NCBI GenBank assembly: GCA_964612995.1
Contig: CAZTGE010000003.1
Coordinates: 22,102 to 86,101, forward strand
Length of the DNA stretch: 64,000 bases
Origin: SLQH01 sp964612995
GTDB taxonomy: Bacteria; Planctomycetota; UBA11346
Direction: 5' to 3'
Shown: positions 55,302 to 64,000 of the stretch, one piece after another
How the letters are laid out: every line of letters begins with the position of its first letter
How positions within the stretch are numbered: the first letter of the stretch is position 1
Translations under genes and position numbers: made by a program
Notes under the pieces: generated by a model
What the model was told of the DNA's origin: nothing
Databases searched by the model: none
What the model saw: the letters and a program-made list of their open reading frames with translations, nothing else

Positions 55302-56663
55302 ATGAGCGAGCAGATCAAGGTGACCCTCAACGAAGACGAGATGCCGCGCCAGTGGTACAATCTGGCCGCCGACTTCGTCAATCCGATGCCGCCGCCGCTC
55401 GGGCCCGACGGCAAGCCGATCACCCCCGAGATGCTCGCCCCGGTCTTCCCCATGAACCTCATCGAGCAGGAGGTCTCCACCGAGCGGTGGATCGACATCC
55501 CCGAGGAGATCATCGGCCTGCTCAAGATCTGGCGCCCCACGCCGCTGTACCGCGCCCGTCGTCTCGAGCAGGCGCTCGGCACGCCGGCGAAGATCTATTA
55601 CAAGAATGAAGGCGTGTCGCCGGCCGGCTCGCACAAACCCAACACCGCCATCGCCCAGGCCTGGTACAACAAGCAGTTCGGCATCGAACGCCTGACCACC
55701 GAGACCGGCGCCGGGCAGTGGGGCAGCGCGCTGAGCTTCGCCTGCAAGATGATCGGTCTGAGCTGCCGCGTGTTCATGGTGCGGATCAGTTTCGACCAGA
55801 AGCCCTTCCGCAAGATGATGATGCATACCTGGGGCGGCGAGTGTGTCGCCTCGCCCTCGACCGAGACCGAGACCGGCAAGCGGATCCTGGCCGAGGATCC
55901 CGAAACCCCGGGCAGCCTGGGTATCGCCATCTCCGAGGCGATCGAACTCGCGGTCCAGGACGAGAAGACCCGCTACGCCCTCGGCAGCGTGCTCAATCAC
56001 GTGATGCTGCACCAGTCGATCATCGGCCTCGAAGCCAAGGCCCAGTTCGAGAAGATCGGTGCCTACCCCGACGTGGTCATCGGCTGCGCTGGCGGCGGGT
56101 CGAACTTCGCCGGGCTCGCCTTCCCCTTCATGTGCGATCGCATCGCCGGCAAGCAGGTGCGCATCATCGGCACCGAGCCGGAGGCCTGCCCCACCCTCAC
56201 CCGCGCCCCCTACGCCTACGACAGCGGCGATTGCGCGATGATGACTCCGCTGCTGCCGATGCACAGCCTCGGCCACACCTTCGTCCCCCCGCCGATCCAT
56301 GCCGGCGGCCTGCGCTACCACGGCATGGCCCCGCTGGTCAGCCACGCGCTGCGCGAAGGACTGATGGAGGCCAACGCGCTGGGTCAGACGGAATGCTACC
56401 AGGCCGCGGTGAAGTTCGCCCATACCGAGGGTTTCATCCCGGCGCCGGAAACCAGCCATGCCATCGCCCAGTCGATCCGCGAGGCGCTGCGCGCCAAGGA
56501 GGAAGGCAAGGAGCGGGTGATCGTGATGAACTGGAGCGGGCACGGCCTGATGGACCTCACCGGCTACCAGGCCTTCTTCGATGGCAAGCTCGAGGACTTC
56601 CCCCTGCCGGAGGAGTTCATGGCCCGCTCGCTGGCCTCGCTCGAGGGGCTGCCCAAGCCCTGA
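55302..56663 (+). CDS. trpB: TrpB-like PLP enzyme (TrpB2 type)
   Basis: A 453-residue tryptophan synthase beta-family protein. The start MSEQIKVTLNEDEMPRQWYN follows GGGAGA. The PLP-binding lysine is in SPAGSHKPNTAIAQA (Lys112), with the phosphate-binding GCAGGGSNFAG loop and the ETGAGQWGSAL segment. The long N-terminus and length match TrpB2, which often occurs without a TrpA partner and can use free indole or phosphoserine-like substrates. No trpA or other trp gene is near, in keeping with TrpB2. The ROK kinase gene converges on its end with 13 bp spacing. Confidence 0.92.
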   Translation: MSEQIKVTLNEDEMPRQWYNLAADFVNPMPPPLGPDGKPITPEMLAPVFPMNLIEQEVSTERWIDIPEEIIGLLKIWRPTPLYRARRLEQALGTPAKIYYKNEGVSPAGSHKPNTAIAQAWYNKQFGIERLTTETGAGQWGSALSFACKMIGLSCRVFMVRISFDQKPFRKMMMHTWGGECVASPSTETETGKRILAEDPETPGSLGIAISEAIELAVQDEKTRYALGSVLNHVMLHQSIIGLEAKAQFEKIGAYPDVVIGCAGGGSNFAGLAFPFMCDRIAGKQVRIIGTEPEACPTLTRAPYAYDSGDCAMMTPLLPMHSLGHTFVPPPIHAGGLRYHGMAPLVSHALREGLMEANALGQTECYQAAVKFAHTEGFIPAPETSHAIAQSIREALRAKEEGKERVIVMNWSGHGLMDLTGYQAFFDGKLEDFPLPEEFMARSLASLEGLPKP

Positions 56664-56676
56664 GCTGCGCGCGGCC

Positions 56677-57603
56677 TCAGCGTGTGGCGACGAGGTAGGC
56701 CACCGCACCCTGCACGCCGATCTCCGGCAGCTGGGTGCGGGTGATCGAGGGGATACGATGACCGGGATAGCGCTCGGCCTCGGTCGCCGCGATCGCCGGC
56801 GCGAAGAGCACGTCCCAGTCCTTGGTCTGGCTGCCCATCAGCACCAGGTGGTCGAGCGGGTTGTACAGCGCGTAGACCATGGTGATCGAGGTGGCGATCG
56901 CCCGGACCTGCTCTTCACGGATCGAGCGCTGCGGCTCGGCCTCCGGGTCATCGCGATAGGCGCGGTAGACGTGATAGGCCTTGATGCCGTCCACGCTGCC
57001 GGCAGCTGCGAGTATCGGGTGGTCGGTGACCGTGGCGTGCTCGTGGAACCAGCGCTGCGCGAGCCAGGCCGCGCCGCTGCCGCTGACGTAGGGCTCGAGG
57101 TGGTGCTCGGCGCCGCAGCCGCAGGTCAATGGCAACTGGCCGCGGTAGATGAAATGACCCGCCTCCGGTGCGAAGGGTTGGACCTTGCCGTCGATCGCCA
57201 AGGCGCAGTTGTACCCGGTGGAATAGGTCGCCACCGCGACCGCGCCGCCCTTGCGACCGACGCCATAGCGTGCTTCGGCCTGCGCCGCCGCGCGCATGTC
57301 GTTGAGCATCCGCACCCGGTGCCCGCGCGCAGCGAGTTCGGCGCCGAAGGTGGTCGGGCCCTCGATCGGGGTGTTCGGCGCATAGTCGATCACCAGCGCG
57401 TCCTCGTCGATCGCGCCGGCGGCGGAGATCCCGATCTCGGCGCCTTTCGGGATGTGCTCGAGGATCGCCGCCGTGAGCTTGGCATTGGTGTCGAGCTCGG
57501 GGCTGGGCAGGCGGACCAGCTCACCGAGATCGCCGCTGACCGGGTCGACCTCCGCGATCCGGGTCTGGGTGCCGCCATAGTCGATGCCGATGCAGATGCG
57601 CAT
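56677..57603 (-). CDS. ROK family sugar kinase
   Basis: A 308-residue glucokinase/N-acetylglucosamine-kinase-type protein. The phosphate 1 motif CIGIDYGGTQTRI is at the start, ISAAGAID and LNDMRAAAQAEARYG follow, and the zinc-site region PEAGHF...CGCGAEHHLEP retains two cysteines, with a His where the third usually lies. ATG at 57603 gives the normal N-terminus; a GTG at 57639 immediately after the iduronidase stop would be an alternative and would make the two genes directly coupled. It likely phosphorylates a sugar released by the upstream enzyme. Confidence 0.85.
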   Translation of the reverse strand: MRICIGIDYGGTQTRIAEVDPVSGDLGELVRLPSPELDTNAKLTAAILEHIPKGAEIGISAAGAIDEDALVIDYAPNTPIEGPTTFGAELAARGHRVRMLNDMRAAAQAEARYGVGRKGGAVAVATYSTGYNCALAIDGKVQPFAPEAGHFIYRGQLPLTCGCGAEHHLEPYVSGSGAAWLAQRWFHEHATVTDHPILAAAGSVDGIKAYHVYRAYRDDPEAEPQRSIREEQVRAIATSITMVYALYNPLDHLVLMGSQTKDWDVLFAPAIAATEAERYPGHRIPSITRTQLPEIGVQGAVAYLVATR

Positions 57604-57641
57604 GCGTGTGACGCTATGCCGGATCGCGGACCGGTCCACGT

Positions 57642-59450
57642 CTACACCGTGATCGCTGCGCTGGCCTCACCGCTGCGCCCCCAGTAATCGATCGCCCGCA
57701 CCCGGTACCGACCCGGGTAGGCGGTGGCACGCTGGTGGTACCAGCCGCAGGCCAGCAGATCGGGGCGGTTGACGCGCTCGAACGCATCGCTTCCCGGTGG
57801 TGCGTACTCCACGGCATACGAACGCACCCCGCGCTCACCGTTGCCGTCCCAGCGCAACATCACCCCCAGCCCCGGCGTCAGGCCCGGGTAGGTGAGGGCG
57901 CGCAGTCGTCGTGGCGCCGCCGGGGCCACACCCGGATCGGGCGTGAACAGCAACAGGCTCACCGCATGCAACTGCACGGGGAAACGCAGCTCCAGCCTCC
58001 CGCCGGTGCTCTGCAGGTCCACCGGCTCGCCGTCGAGCTCCAACTCGGCCGCATCGCGCAGCTGTGCGAACAGACCCACATCCGGGGTGTCCGGGTAGTT
58101 CGCCGCTGCTGGGTCCTTGTGCGGGAAATCGGGGTAGTTGTTCTCCTCCCAGACGCGGAAGGGGTTGCTGTGCGTCTCGTCGATGCGGTAGTGCGCGAGG
58201 CGATAGCCTGGCTGTGTCAGACCGGTGAGCTCCAGCCGCACCTCGGCGCTGCCGCTGGTCCAGACCTTGTCCCGGCTGTGATAGACCAGCACCGCGATCT
58301 GCTCCCCCTGGCGACTGGCCACCGCGCCGACGTGCTCGGCCCCCGCGACCGTGACCCCGATGCGTCGATCCCCCAACAAGGCCAGCGCGGTCATGACGTT
58401 GAGCACCGGTTTCTTGATCAGTTCGAAGCGTCCCTGTTCGAGATCCTGATCGCGACCGAAACGGCACAGCTGGCTGCGTTGGCCCCAGTCGCCGAGAAAA
58501 CCGTTGTCGTTGGACAGGAAACCGAAGGGGACATCGTGCTGCTCGCGCAGCACGCGCTGATGGAGGTCGATCCAACGGCACACGGTGGCGGCGTAATAGG
58601 GCCAGCCCCGCCAGCTGTGGCGTTGTTTCCAGCCGATCAGCGGATCGGCCTCGTCGTTGAAGAACGGCACGTCACCCAGACGCGGATGATGCTCGCGGAT
58701 CCAGGCGATGGTACGCAGGGTGCGCTCGAGCATCGCATCGGTGTTCGGGCTGACCGCCTCGTTGGACCACTTGCCGCCCTTCTCGTGCGCGCTGATGAAA
58801 TCGATCCGCACGCCGGTCTCGCCGGTGAAGTAATTGGTACCGGAATCGCAATGCGCGATCAGACCGGTGAACAGCGGGTGAAGGGTCTCGCAGATTCCCG
58901 GGCCACCGAAGCGGATAGCGGAACTGGCTGCGCGCAGGCCTTCACTGCAGGCATCGTAGTAGATGCAGAAGGCCTCGATGTCCTGGCTCCACCAGGGCAG
59001 ATCGGGCTCGTTCCAGGTCTCGAAATACCAGCTCTCCACCTCCGCGCGGTCGTAACGCTCGAACAGATGCTCGGCGAGCGCCTGCACCATATCGCGCCAG
59101 GCGGTGGCCTGGACCGGGTTCTTGTAGTCGTCGAAGAACCCGGCGACGTTGCCCATCAGTTCGAAGAAGGGACACAGGCCGTTGTCGACCAGCACGTCGA
59201 GCGCCTGATCCAGCTGCGACCAATCGTAGGCCACCGCGTCGGTACCCAGGCCGGTCGCGCCGACCAGGTCGAGCAGGTAGTGGATGCGCACATGGCGGAT
59301 CCCACCATGGGGGATCGCGCCGACCTGAGCGATGGTCTGGCGCATCGGCGCTTCGAGCAGCAGCTTGGCCGGGGTGAAGCCGGTGCCGCGCCAGAAATGG
59401 TCGCAGGCTCCGTTGTCGAGGCCGCAGTCGACGCTCACGGTTGCAGACAT
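57642..59450 (-). CDS. GH39 alpha-L-iduronidase-like glycoside hydrolase
   Basis: A 602-residue protein whose sequence tracks vertebrate lysosomal alpha-L-iduronidase through much of its length, as I recall it: QVGAIPHGGIRHVRIHYLL, FELMGNVAGFF, WYFETWNEPD, YYDACSEGLRAASSAIR, SGTNYFTGETGVRIDF, VPFFNDEADPLIGW and FLSNDNGFLG. The acid/base Glu148 in NEPD and the nucleophile Glu267 in NDEADP lie 119 residues apart; the human pair is 117 apart. The last 90 residues form a fibronectin-like domain ending YRVRAIDYWGRSG. No signal peptide is visible, so a cytosolic or Tat-independent route is possible. Expected to cleave terminal iduronate from dermatan- or heparan-like glycans. It shares an operon with a ROK kinase. 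Confidence 0.9.
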   Translation of the reverse strand: MSATVSVDCGLDNGACDHFWRGTGFTPAKLLLEAPMRQTIAQVGAIPHGGIRHVRIHYLLDLVGATGLGTDAVAYDWSQLDQALDVLVDNGLCPFFELMGNVAGFFDDYKNPVQATAWRDMVQALAEHLFERYDRAEVESWYFETWNEPDLPWWSQDIEAFCIYYDACSEGLRAASSAIRFGGPGICETLHPLFTGLIAHCDSGTNYFTGETGVRIDFISAHEKGGKWSNEAVSPNTDAMLERTLRTIAWIREHHPRLGDVPFFNDEADPLIGWKQRHSWRGWPYYAATVCRWIDLHQRVLREQHDVPFGFLSNDNGFLGDWGQRSQLCRFGRDQDLEQGRFELIKKPVLNVMTALALLGDRRIGVTVAGAEHVGAVASRQGEQIAVLVYHSRDKVWTSGSAEVRLELTGLTQPGYRLAHYRIDETHSNPFRVWEENNYPDFPHKDPAAANYPDTPDVGLFAQLRDAAELELDGEPVDLQSTGGRLELRFPVQLHAVSLLLFTPDPGVAPAAPRRLRALTYPGLTPGLGVMLRWDGNGERGVRSYAVEYAPPGSDAFERVNRPDLLACGWYHQRATAYPGRYRVRAIDYWGRSGEASAAITV

Positions 59451-59736
59451 GGATGTTCCTCGACAGATGGCTGACGGCGTCGTCGCGACGGCGTCGGGGG
59501 ATCAGGAATCGGAATGCGCGTGCGCCCTGCAAGGCGGTCGAAGGGCCTGGCCTGGCCGGGCGACCGAGGCGCTGCCCGAAGATCCTAGGCCGCAGCCACA
59601 TCCCTCCAGGAAAAACCGTCACGACGACCATTGCCATAGTCACCGAGCGCGACTCGCCGCCGTGGCGTCACCCTCGCCGTGTCGAGGCACCGGCGATTGC
59701 GCTTGGCTGCGCGGGCCGCGGGCTTCGACTGCGGCG

Positions 59737-61875
59737 ATGAAGCTGGTGATCGTCGAATCGCCCAACAAGACCCGGAAGATCGGCCAGTTCCTCGGGTCCG
59801 ACTACCGCGTCGGCGCGAGCTTCGGTCACGTCCGGGATCTGCCACCTTCAGGTGACCTCGCCATTACCTTCGCCGACGGCCGCATCGCCCCGCGTTACCA
59901 GGAGCTCGAACGCAGCGCACGGCACGTCGCCCAGCTGCGTCAGCTCGCGGAACGCGCCGAGGAGGTCTACCTCGCCACCGACCCCGATCGTGAAGGCGAG
60001 GCCATCGCCTGGCACGTGACCCAGGTCCTCGGCGACGCCCACCGCTACCGCCGCATCGTCTTCAACGCCGTCACCCGCGCCGCGGTCGATCGGGCGCTGC
60101 AGGCGCCCCGTGAGCTCGATGACGGCCTGGTTGCGGCCCAGCAGGCCCGTCGGGTGCTCGACCGGGTGGTCGGCTGGGTGGTCTCACCCGTGCTCCGCTG
60201 GGGCGTGGGGCGCAAGGACGCCCGCAGCGCCGGGCGGGTACAGTCGGTCGCGTTGCGCCTGGTCGCGGAACGCGAACGCGAGATCGCCGCATTCAGCGTG
60301 ACCGAGTTCTTCACCCTCGATGCCCGCCTGGCCCATCCCGACACCCCGCCGCCGTTCACCGCCCGGCTGAGCGAATGGAAGGGCGATCCGCTGGGCCATC
60401 GCCTGGCCGAGCGTGCGCTGGCCGAGTCGACGGTCACCTGGTGTCGCAAGCAGGAATGGCGCGTGCATGCGGTCGACAGCCGCGAACAGCAACGCCGACC
60501 GCCGCCGCCGTTCATCACCGCCACCGTCCAGCAGGCGGCCTCGGTGCGTCTGGGGCTGCCCCCCGATCGCACCATGCAGCTGCTGCAGAAGCTGTTCGAG
60601 GACGGCCACATCACCTATCATCGTACCGACAGCGTGGCCATCGATCCCGAGGCGATCGAACGCGCCCGCGCCTTCATCGCCGCCAACTTCCCGCCGGACT
60701 ACCTTCCGCGCTCACCGGTGATCCATCAGGGCAAGAGCGCGAACAGTCAAGAGGCCCACGAGGCGATCAGACCGACCACGCCGGAGGGCGGGCCCCGACC
60801 GGCCGCGCTCGGCGATGCGCAGGCGCGCTCGCTCTACGAGCTGATCTGGCAACGGTTCATCGCTTCGCAGATGAGCCCCGGCCGCGATCACCTCAGCACC
60901 ATCCAGGTGGCCATCGCTCCGGATGGCTTCACCCACACAGAGCGGGGGCGCATGCCGATGGGCATCGCCACCGCCAAGGGCAAGATGGTCGTGTTCGATG
61001 GCTGGCGTCGCCTGACCGACGACGCCACCGACGAGCGCGCCACCGGCAAACGCACCGGGAAGGGCAAGGGCAAGGCCGAGTCCACCGAGGAGAGCACCCC
61101 CCTGCCCGCCCTCACGCCCGGCGACCTGCTGCGACTCGACGATCTGCAGGTGACCAAGCGCAGCACCAAGGCCCCGCCGCGCTACACCCAGGCCAGCCTG
61201 ATCAAGAAGCTCGAGGCCGAAGGCATCGGTCGGCCGAGCACCTACGCCGCGATCATGAAGACCCTGCTCGACCGCGGTTACGTCACCCAGCAGAAACGCA
61301 AACTCCTCTGCACCGAACTCGGCCTGGCGTTGATCGACTTCCTCGTCGACCGCTTCGCTGGTAATTTCATCGAGTACGACTACACCGCGCGCATGGAGGC
61401 CCTGCTCGATCGCATCGCCGCCGGCGAGGTCGCCTGGGAGGCGAGCATCACCGAGGCCGCCTTCGCCGTACGCGACATCGCGCGCCGCGCCGGCCTGCGT
61501 TACGACCCGCTCAGCGGCGAGACGGCACCGCGCCGTGAGCCTCCCCAGCCCTGCGCCGAGGCCGGCCCCTGCCCGCTGTGTCAGGGGCCGATGACCCGAC
61601 GTGAAGGCCGTTACGGCGCGTTCTTCGCCTGCATGGATCGCGGCTGCGTCGGGACACGCAATCCCGACGGCACCCCGGGACGCAAGTCCCGCGCACTGCT
61701 GGCTGAGCGCACGCCTCGTCCTCCTTCTGCCCGGCCCGCACCGCCACCAGCGGACCCGCAGGCGCCGGCCTGCCCGCTGTGCGGCGGCGCGATGGCCCTG
61801 AGCACCGACGCCGCGGGGACGCGGGCCTGGGCCTGCCTGCGCTTCCCCGCCTGCCAGGGCACGGCCGAGGCCTGA
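59737..61875 (+). CDS. topA: DNA topoisomerase I (type IA)
   Basis: Relaxes negative supercoils through a transient 5'-phosphotyrosine link. The 712-residue protein starts MKLVIVESPNKTRKIGQFLG; the extension of 135 codons upstream has no domain. TOPRIM motifs are VESPNK and DPDREGEAIAW. The catalytic Tyr294 is in HITYHRTDS. GIGRPSTYAAI and the LIDFLVDRFAGNFIEYDYTARME region are typical. The C-terminus has two zinc-ribbon repeats (CPLC near 611 and CPLC near 680). The 286 bp upstream separates it from the divergent iduronidase gene, with nothing I can identify. It converges on the TrkA-C gene with 3 bp spacing. Confidence 0.97.
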   Translation: MKLVIVESPNKTRKIGQFLGSDYRVGASFGHVRDLPPSGDLAITFADGRIAPRYQELERSARHVAQLRQLAERAEEVYLATDPDREGEAIAWHVTQVLGDAHRYRRIVFNAVTRAAVDRALQAPRELDDGLVAAQQARRVLDRVVGWVVSPVLRWGVGRKDARSAGRVQSVALRLVAEREREIAAFSVTEFFTLDARLAHPDTPPPFTARLSEWKGDPLGHRLAERALAESTVTWCRKQEWRVHAVDSREQQRRPPPPFITATVQQAASVRLGLPPDRTMQLLQKLFEDGHITYHRTDSVAIDPEAIERARAFIAANFPPDYLPRSPVIHQGKSANSQEAHEAIRPTTPEGGPRPAALGDAQARSLYELIWQRFIASQMSPGRDHLSTIQVAIAPDGFTHTERGRMPMGIATAKGKMVVFDGWRRLTDDATDERATGKRTGKGKGKAESTEESTPLPALTPGDLLRLDDLQVTKRSTKAPPRYTQASLIKKLEAEGIGRPSTYAAIMKTLLDRGYVTQQKRKLLCTELGLALIDFLVDRFAGNFIEYDYTARMEALLDRIAAGEVAWEASITEAAFAVRDIARRAGLRYDPLSGETAPRREPPQPCAEAGPCPLCQGPMTRREGRYGAFFACMDRGCVGTRNPDGTPGRKSRALLAERTPRPPSARPAPPPADPQAPACPLCGGAMALSTDAAGTRAWACLRFPACQGTAEA

Positions 61876-61878
61876 TCG

Positions 61879-62715
61879 TCAGACGTCGGAATCCCCGGCC
61901 GCGTCCGCGACCTCATCGCCATCGTCGTCACGCACCGCCGGCAGCGCCGGGGTGCTGGCATCGCACGCCTCGTCGCGCTGAGCCACCATCGCCTGATGCG
62001 AGACCACCGCGCTACGGTGTGCCCGATCGCCGCTGTGATCATGCCGGCGCCGATCGATCTCCTCGATCGCAGCATCGCGACCGTAGACGATCACCGTGTC
62101 GCCGGCAGCCAACACGTCGTCGGGTTGAGGCGTGCCGACGAAGCTGCCGTCCATGCGCTGGATCGCGAGCACGTTGAGTCCCTCCTCGCGGATATCGCTC
62201 TCGCGCAGGCTGCGCCCGGCGAGCCAATCGCCTTCGCGGATCGCGAGCTCATCGACACGGAAGCCGCCGGCCAGATGCAGCAGGCTCTCGTAGTCGCGCA
62301 GACGTAGATCGGTGAACCGGTTGAGGGCCTTGCTGATGGCCAGCGAGAGCCGTTGATCGATCCACCGGCTCGAAGCGAGCGCCCACAGCAAGACGATGCC
62401 CGCGGCCATACCACCCAGGCGCAGATAGGGATGCCCGGCGGCGGCGGCGACGAAGGTCAGCAGCACCGTGGCAACGGTGGTGATGATCCCCGCGTTGCCG
62501 AGCAGCATCAACGTGAAGATGATCCGCCGGCGCACCGGATGGTTGACCGTATGCTCCGATTCCGAGGTGGTGAAACCGACGCCGCTGAAGGCGCTACGCG
62601 CCTGGAACCGGGCCATCTCCCGCGACATGCCGGTGTGGACCAGAGCGATAGTCGCCACCCGCGTGGCGAGAATCGACAGCGACACGATCAACAGCAGCGA
62701 CAGCAGCGGAATCAT
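61879..62715 (-). CDS. Membrane protein with TrkA-C (RCK_C) domain
   Basis: A 278-residue protein with an N-terminal membrane helix (MIPLLSLLLIVSLSILATRV), a short pore-like segment (SAFSGVGFTTSESEHTVNH), two further helices, and a C-terminal TrkA-C domain (HLAGGFRVDELAIREGDWLAGRSL to VLAAGDTVIVYG). A 50-residue charged tail follows. The architecture is a minimal ion-channel or transporter regulator; RCK_C domains bind nucleotides such as c-di-AMP. Ion specificity is not deducible. Divergent from mtnA over 66 bp. Confidence 0.75.
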   Translation of the reverse strand: MIPLLSLLLIVSLSILATRVATIALVHTGMSREMARFQARSAFSGVGFTTSESEHTVNHPVRRRIIFTLMLLGNAGIITTVATVLLTFVAAAAGHPYLRLGGMAAGIVLLWALASSRWIDQRLSLAISKALNRFTDLRLRDYESLLHLAGGFRVDELAIREGDWLAGRSLRESDIREEGLNVLAIQRMDGSFVGTPQPDDVLAAGDTVIVYGRDAAIEEIDRRRHDHSGDRAHRSAVVSHQAMVAQRDEACDASTPALPAVRDDDGDEVADAAGDSDV

Positions 62716-62781
62716 GCTTTCACCTCCCGGGCCAACGGCAGGCTAATCCCGGCTGAACGAACACAACGCCGGGAGACACCC

Positions 62782-63816
62782 ATGCATGACTGCGCCTGCC
62801 AGAGCCTCCGCATCCAACAAGGAAAGCTGGAGCTGCTCGACCAACGCCTGCTGCCGCACGAGGAGCACTGGATCGATGCCGACACGGTTCCGGCGATGAC
62901 CACGGCCATCCAGGGCCTGGCGGTGCGCGGCGCGCCGGCCATCGGCGTGGCCGCGGCGCTGTGCCTCGGCCGGCTCGCCGAGCGCGCCTGCCCGCTCAGC
63001 GAGTTCCGCCATCAGGCCGCCGCGCTGCGCGCGGCACGGCCGACCGCGGTCAACCTCGCCCGCCTGGTCGACGCGATCTGCGCCCGGGTCGATGCCGACG
63101 GCGACCTCGCCGCCGTCCCCGCCCTGGCCGAACGGTTCTACGCCGAGGACCGCGCGCTGTGCCGTGCACTCGGTCGCCACGGTGCGGCGCTGGTCACGCC
63201 CGGCGCGCAGTTGCTCACCCACTGCAACACCGGCGGCCTGGCCACCGTCGGTTGGGGCACGGCCTTCGCTGTCTTCCGTCAGGCCCAGGCCGATGGCAAG
63301 CGGATCCACGTCTGGGTCGACGAGACCCGCCCGCTACTGCAGGGCGCGCGGCTGACCGCCTGGGAACTCGCGCGCGCCGGCATCGACCACACTGTGATCT
63401 GCGACAACATGGCCGCCTCGCTCATGGCCGCCGGGCGCGTCGACGCGGTCTTCCTCGGCGCCGATCGGATCGCGATGAACGGCGATACCGCCAACAAGGT
63501 CGGCACCTACGCGCTGGCAGTCGCCTGCCGCCATCACGCGATCCCGTTCTACGTCGTCGCGCCGCGGACCACGCTCGATCCGGACTGCCCCGACGGCGCC
63601 GGCATCCCGATCGAGATGCGCGATCCGGCCGAGGTCCGTGGCTACGCCGGCGCAGCCGGGGCGATCGCCTGGGCCGACGCGCAGAGCCCCGTCTTCAATC
63701 CCGCCTTCGATGTGACCCCGGCCGACCTGATCAGCGGGTGGGTACTCGACACCGGTGTCTGCGACCACGCATCAGTGCGTGCCGGCGCGCTGCACGAGCT
63801 GGCGCGCACGGCGTGA
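62782..63816 (+). CDS. mtnA: Methylthioribose-1-phosphate isomerase
   Basis: Converts 5-methylthioribose-1-phosphate to the ribulose form in the methionine salvage pathway. The 344-residue product starts MHDCACQSLRIQQGKLELLD, with GGGAGA upstream. Catalytic residues are in LLTHCNTGGLATVGWGTA (Cys148) and FLGADRIAMNGDTANKVGTY (Asp228). RGAPAIGVAAA and APRTTLDPDCPDGAGIPIE are family motifs. The other mtn genes are not here; it complements ahcY in sulfur-methyl metabolism. The upstream extension to 62353 lies opposite the TrkA-C gene and is not coding. Confidence 0.96.
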   Translation: MHDCACQSLRIQQGKLELLDQRLLPHEEHWIDADTVPAMTTAIQGLAVRGAPAIGVAAALCLGRLAERACPLSEFRHQAAALRAARPTAVNLARLVDAICARVDADGDLAAVPALAERFYAEDRALCRALGRHGAALVTPGAQLLTHCNTGGLATVGWGTAFAVFRQAQADGKRIHVWVDETRPLLQGARLTAWELARAGIDHTVICDNMAASLMAAGRVDAVFLGADRIAMNGDTANKVGTYALAVACRHHAIPFYVVAPRTTLDPDCPDGAGIPIEMRDPAEVRGYAGAAGAIAWADAQSPVFNPAFDVTPADLISGWVLDTGVCDHASVRAGALHELARTA

Positions 63817-63868
63817 TGCGCCCCGCGCACCTGCGCAACCGACAGGCTATTTCTCTACGTAACTACTC

Positions 63869-63958
63869 AGGGGCTTCGCCCCTACGGCCCTCACTGCGTG
63901 AGGACCTACCCCTCTGGCTTTGTCGTGGTTCGCCTGAATCTGCCTGCAGATTCAGGCG
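63869..63958. repeat. Three consecutive hairpins downstream of mtnA
   Basis: Perfect stems: AGGGGC-TTC-GCCCCT (63869-63883), CCTCAC-TGC-GTGAGG (63889-63903) and CGCCTGAATCTG-CCTG-CAGATTCAGGCG (63931-63958). The first may end mtnA transcription. The tight set, with no coding frame to the right edge, looks like a REP/IS-end-type repeat or a structured RNA. Confidence 0.6.
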
Positions 63959-64000
63959 TGGGCGGATCGGCTGCGCCGAAACATAGCGCGGGCGCCGCCC

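Overview
The window is a high-GC, densely coded bacterial chromosome segment with no rRNA, CRISPR array, phage genes or transposase. The organism cannot be named from it. The gene content points to Planctomycetota or a neighbouring PVC-type lineage: a Ser/Thr kinase fused to a formylglycine-generating-enzyme-like (FGE/SUMF1) domain, a sulfatase fragment, a glycosidase resembling animal alpha-L-iduronidase, degenerate SGNH-like secreted proteins and a large DUF6785-like membrane protein. This placement is inference, not proof.

Layout. 1-9.2 kb: sulfatase 3' end, glmS, a MazG-like gene, ahcY, an FHA/anti-sigma-kinase fusion, tRNA-Leu, an SH3-repeat exported protein and accD. 9.3-16.4 kb: an exported zincin-like protein, a complete EF-P beta-lysylation set (epmB, efp, epmA), an ExbD/TolR-like lipoprotein coupled to a probably metal-free M24 protein, tatA and lipA. 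16.4-23.8 kb: transglutaminase-like gene, pssA, psd and a small membrane gene, then a kinase-FGE gene with a Nudix-like partner; each of these two operons has a copy of a 179-bp inverted-repeat element directly upstream. 24-36.3 kb: accessory envelope genes, including a six-gene, start/stop-overlapped operon running from rsmE through GspM/PilO-like and GspC-like proteins to a TPR lipoprotein and an SGNH-like exported protein. 36.4-45.2 kb: a second mobile element with a 10-bp target duplication, murA, a cyclodeaminase-like gene, a GT9 glycosyltransferase with an AsmA-like protein, dapF, tRNA-His, a STAS-like gene and an epimerase. 45.3-53.8 kb: two very large coiled-coil proteins (897 and 1903 residues). 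54-64 kb: pheS, a TrpB2-type synthase, a ROK sugar kinase with the iduronidase-like enzyme, topA, a TrkA-C membrane protein, mtnA and a run of hairpins.

How the genes work together. Envelope construction is well represented (glmS, murA, dapF, accD, pssA, psd, GT9, AsmA-like, tatA). The methyl cycle appears through ahcY and mtnA. Signalling parts typical of partner-switching (FHA-HATPase, STAS-like protein, FGE-linked kinase) are present but scattered. The iduronidase-like enzyme, ROK kinase and sulfatase suggest use of sulfated uronic-acid polysaccharides. The least-described features are the two miniature mobile-element families, one of which may place outward promoters directly ahead of operons, the iduronidase homologue, the rsmE-linked secretion-like operon and the giant coiled-coil pair.
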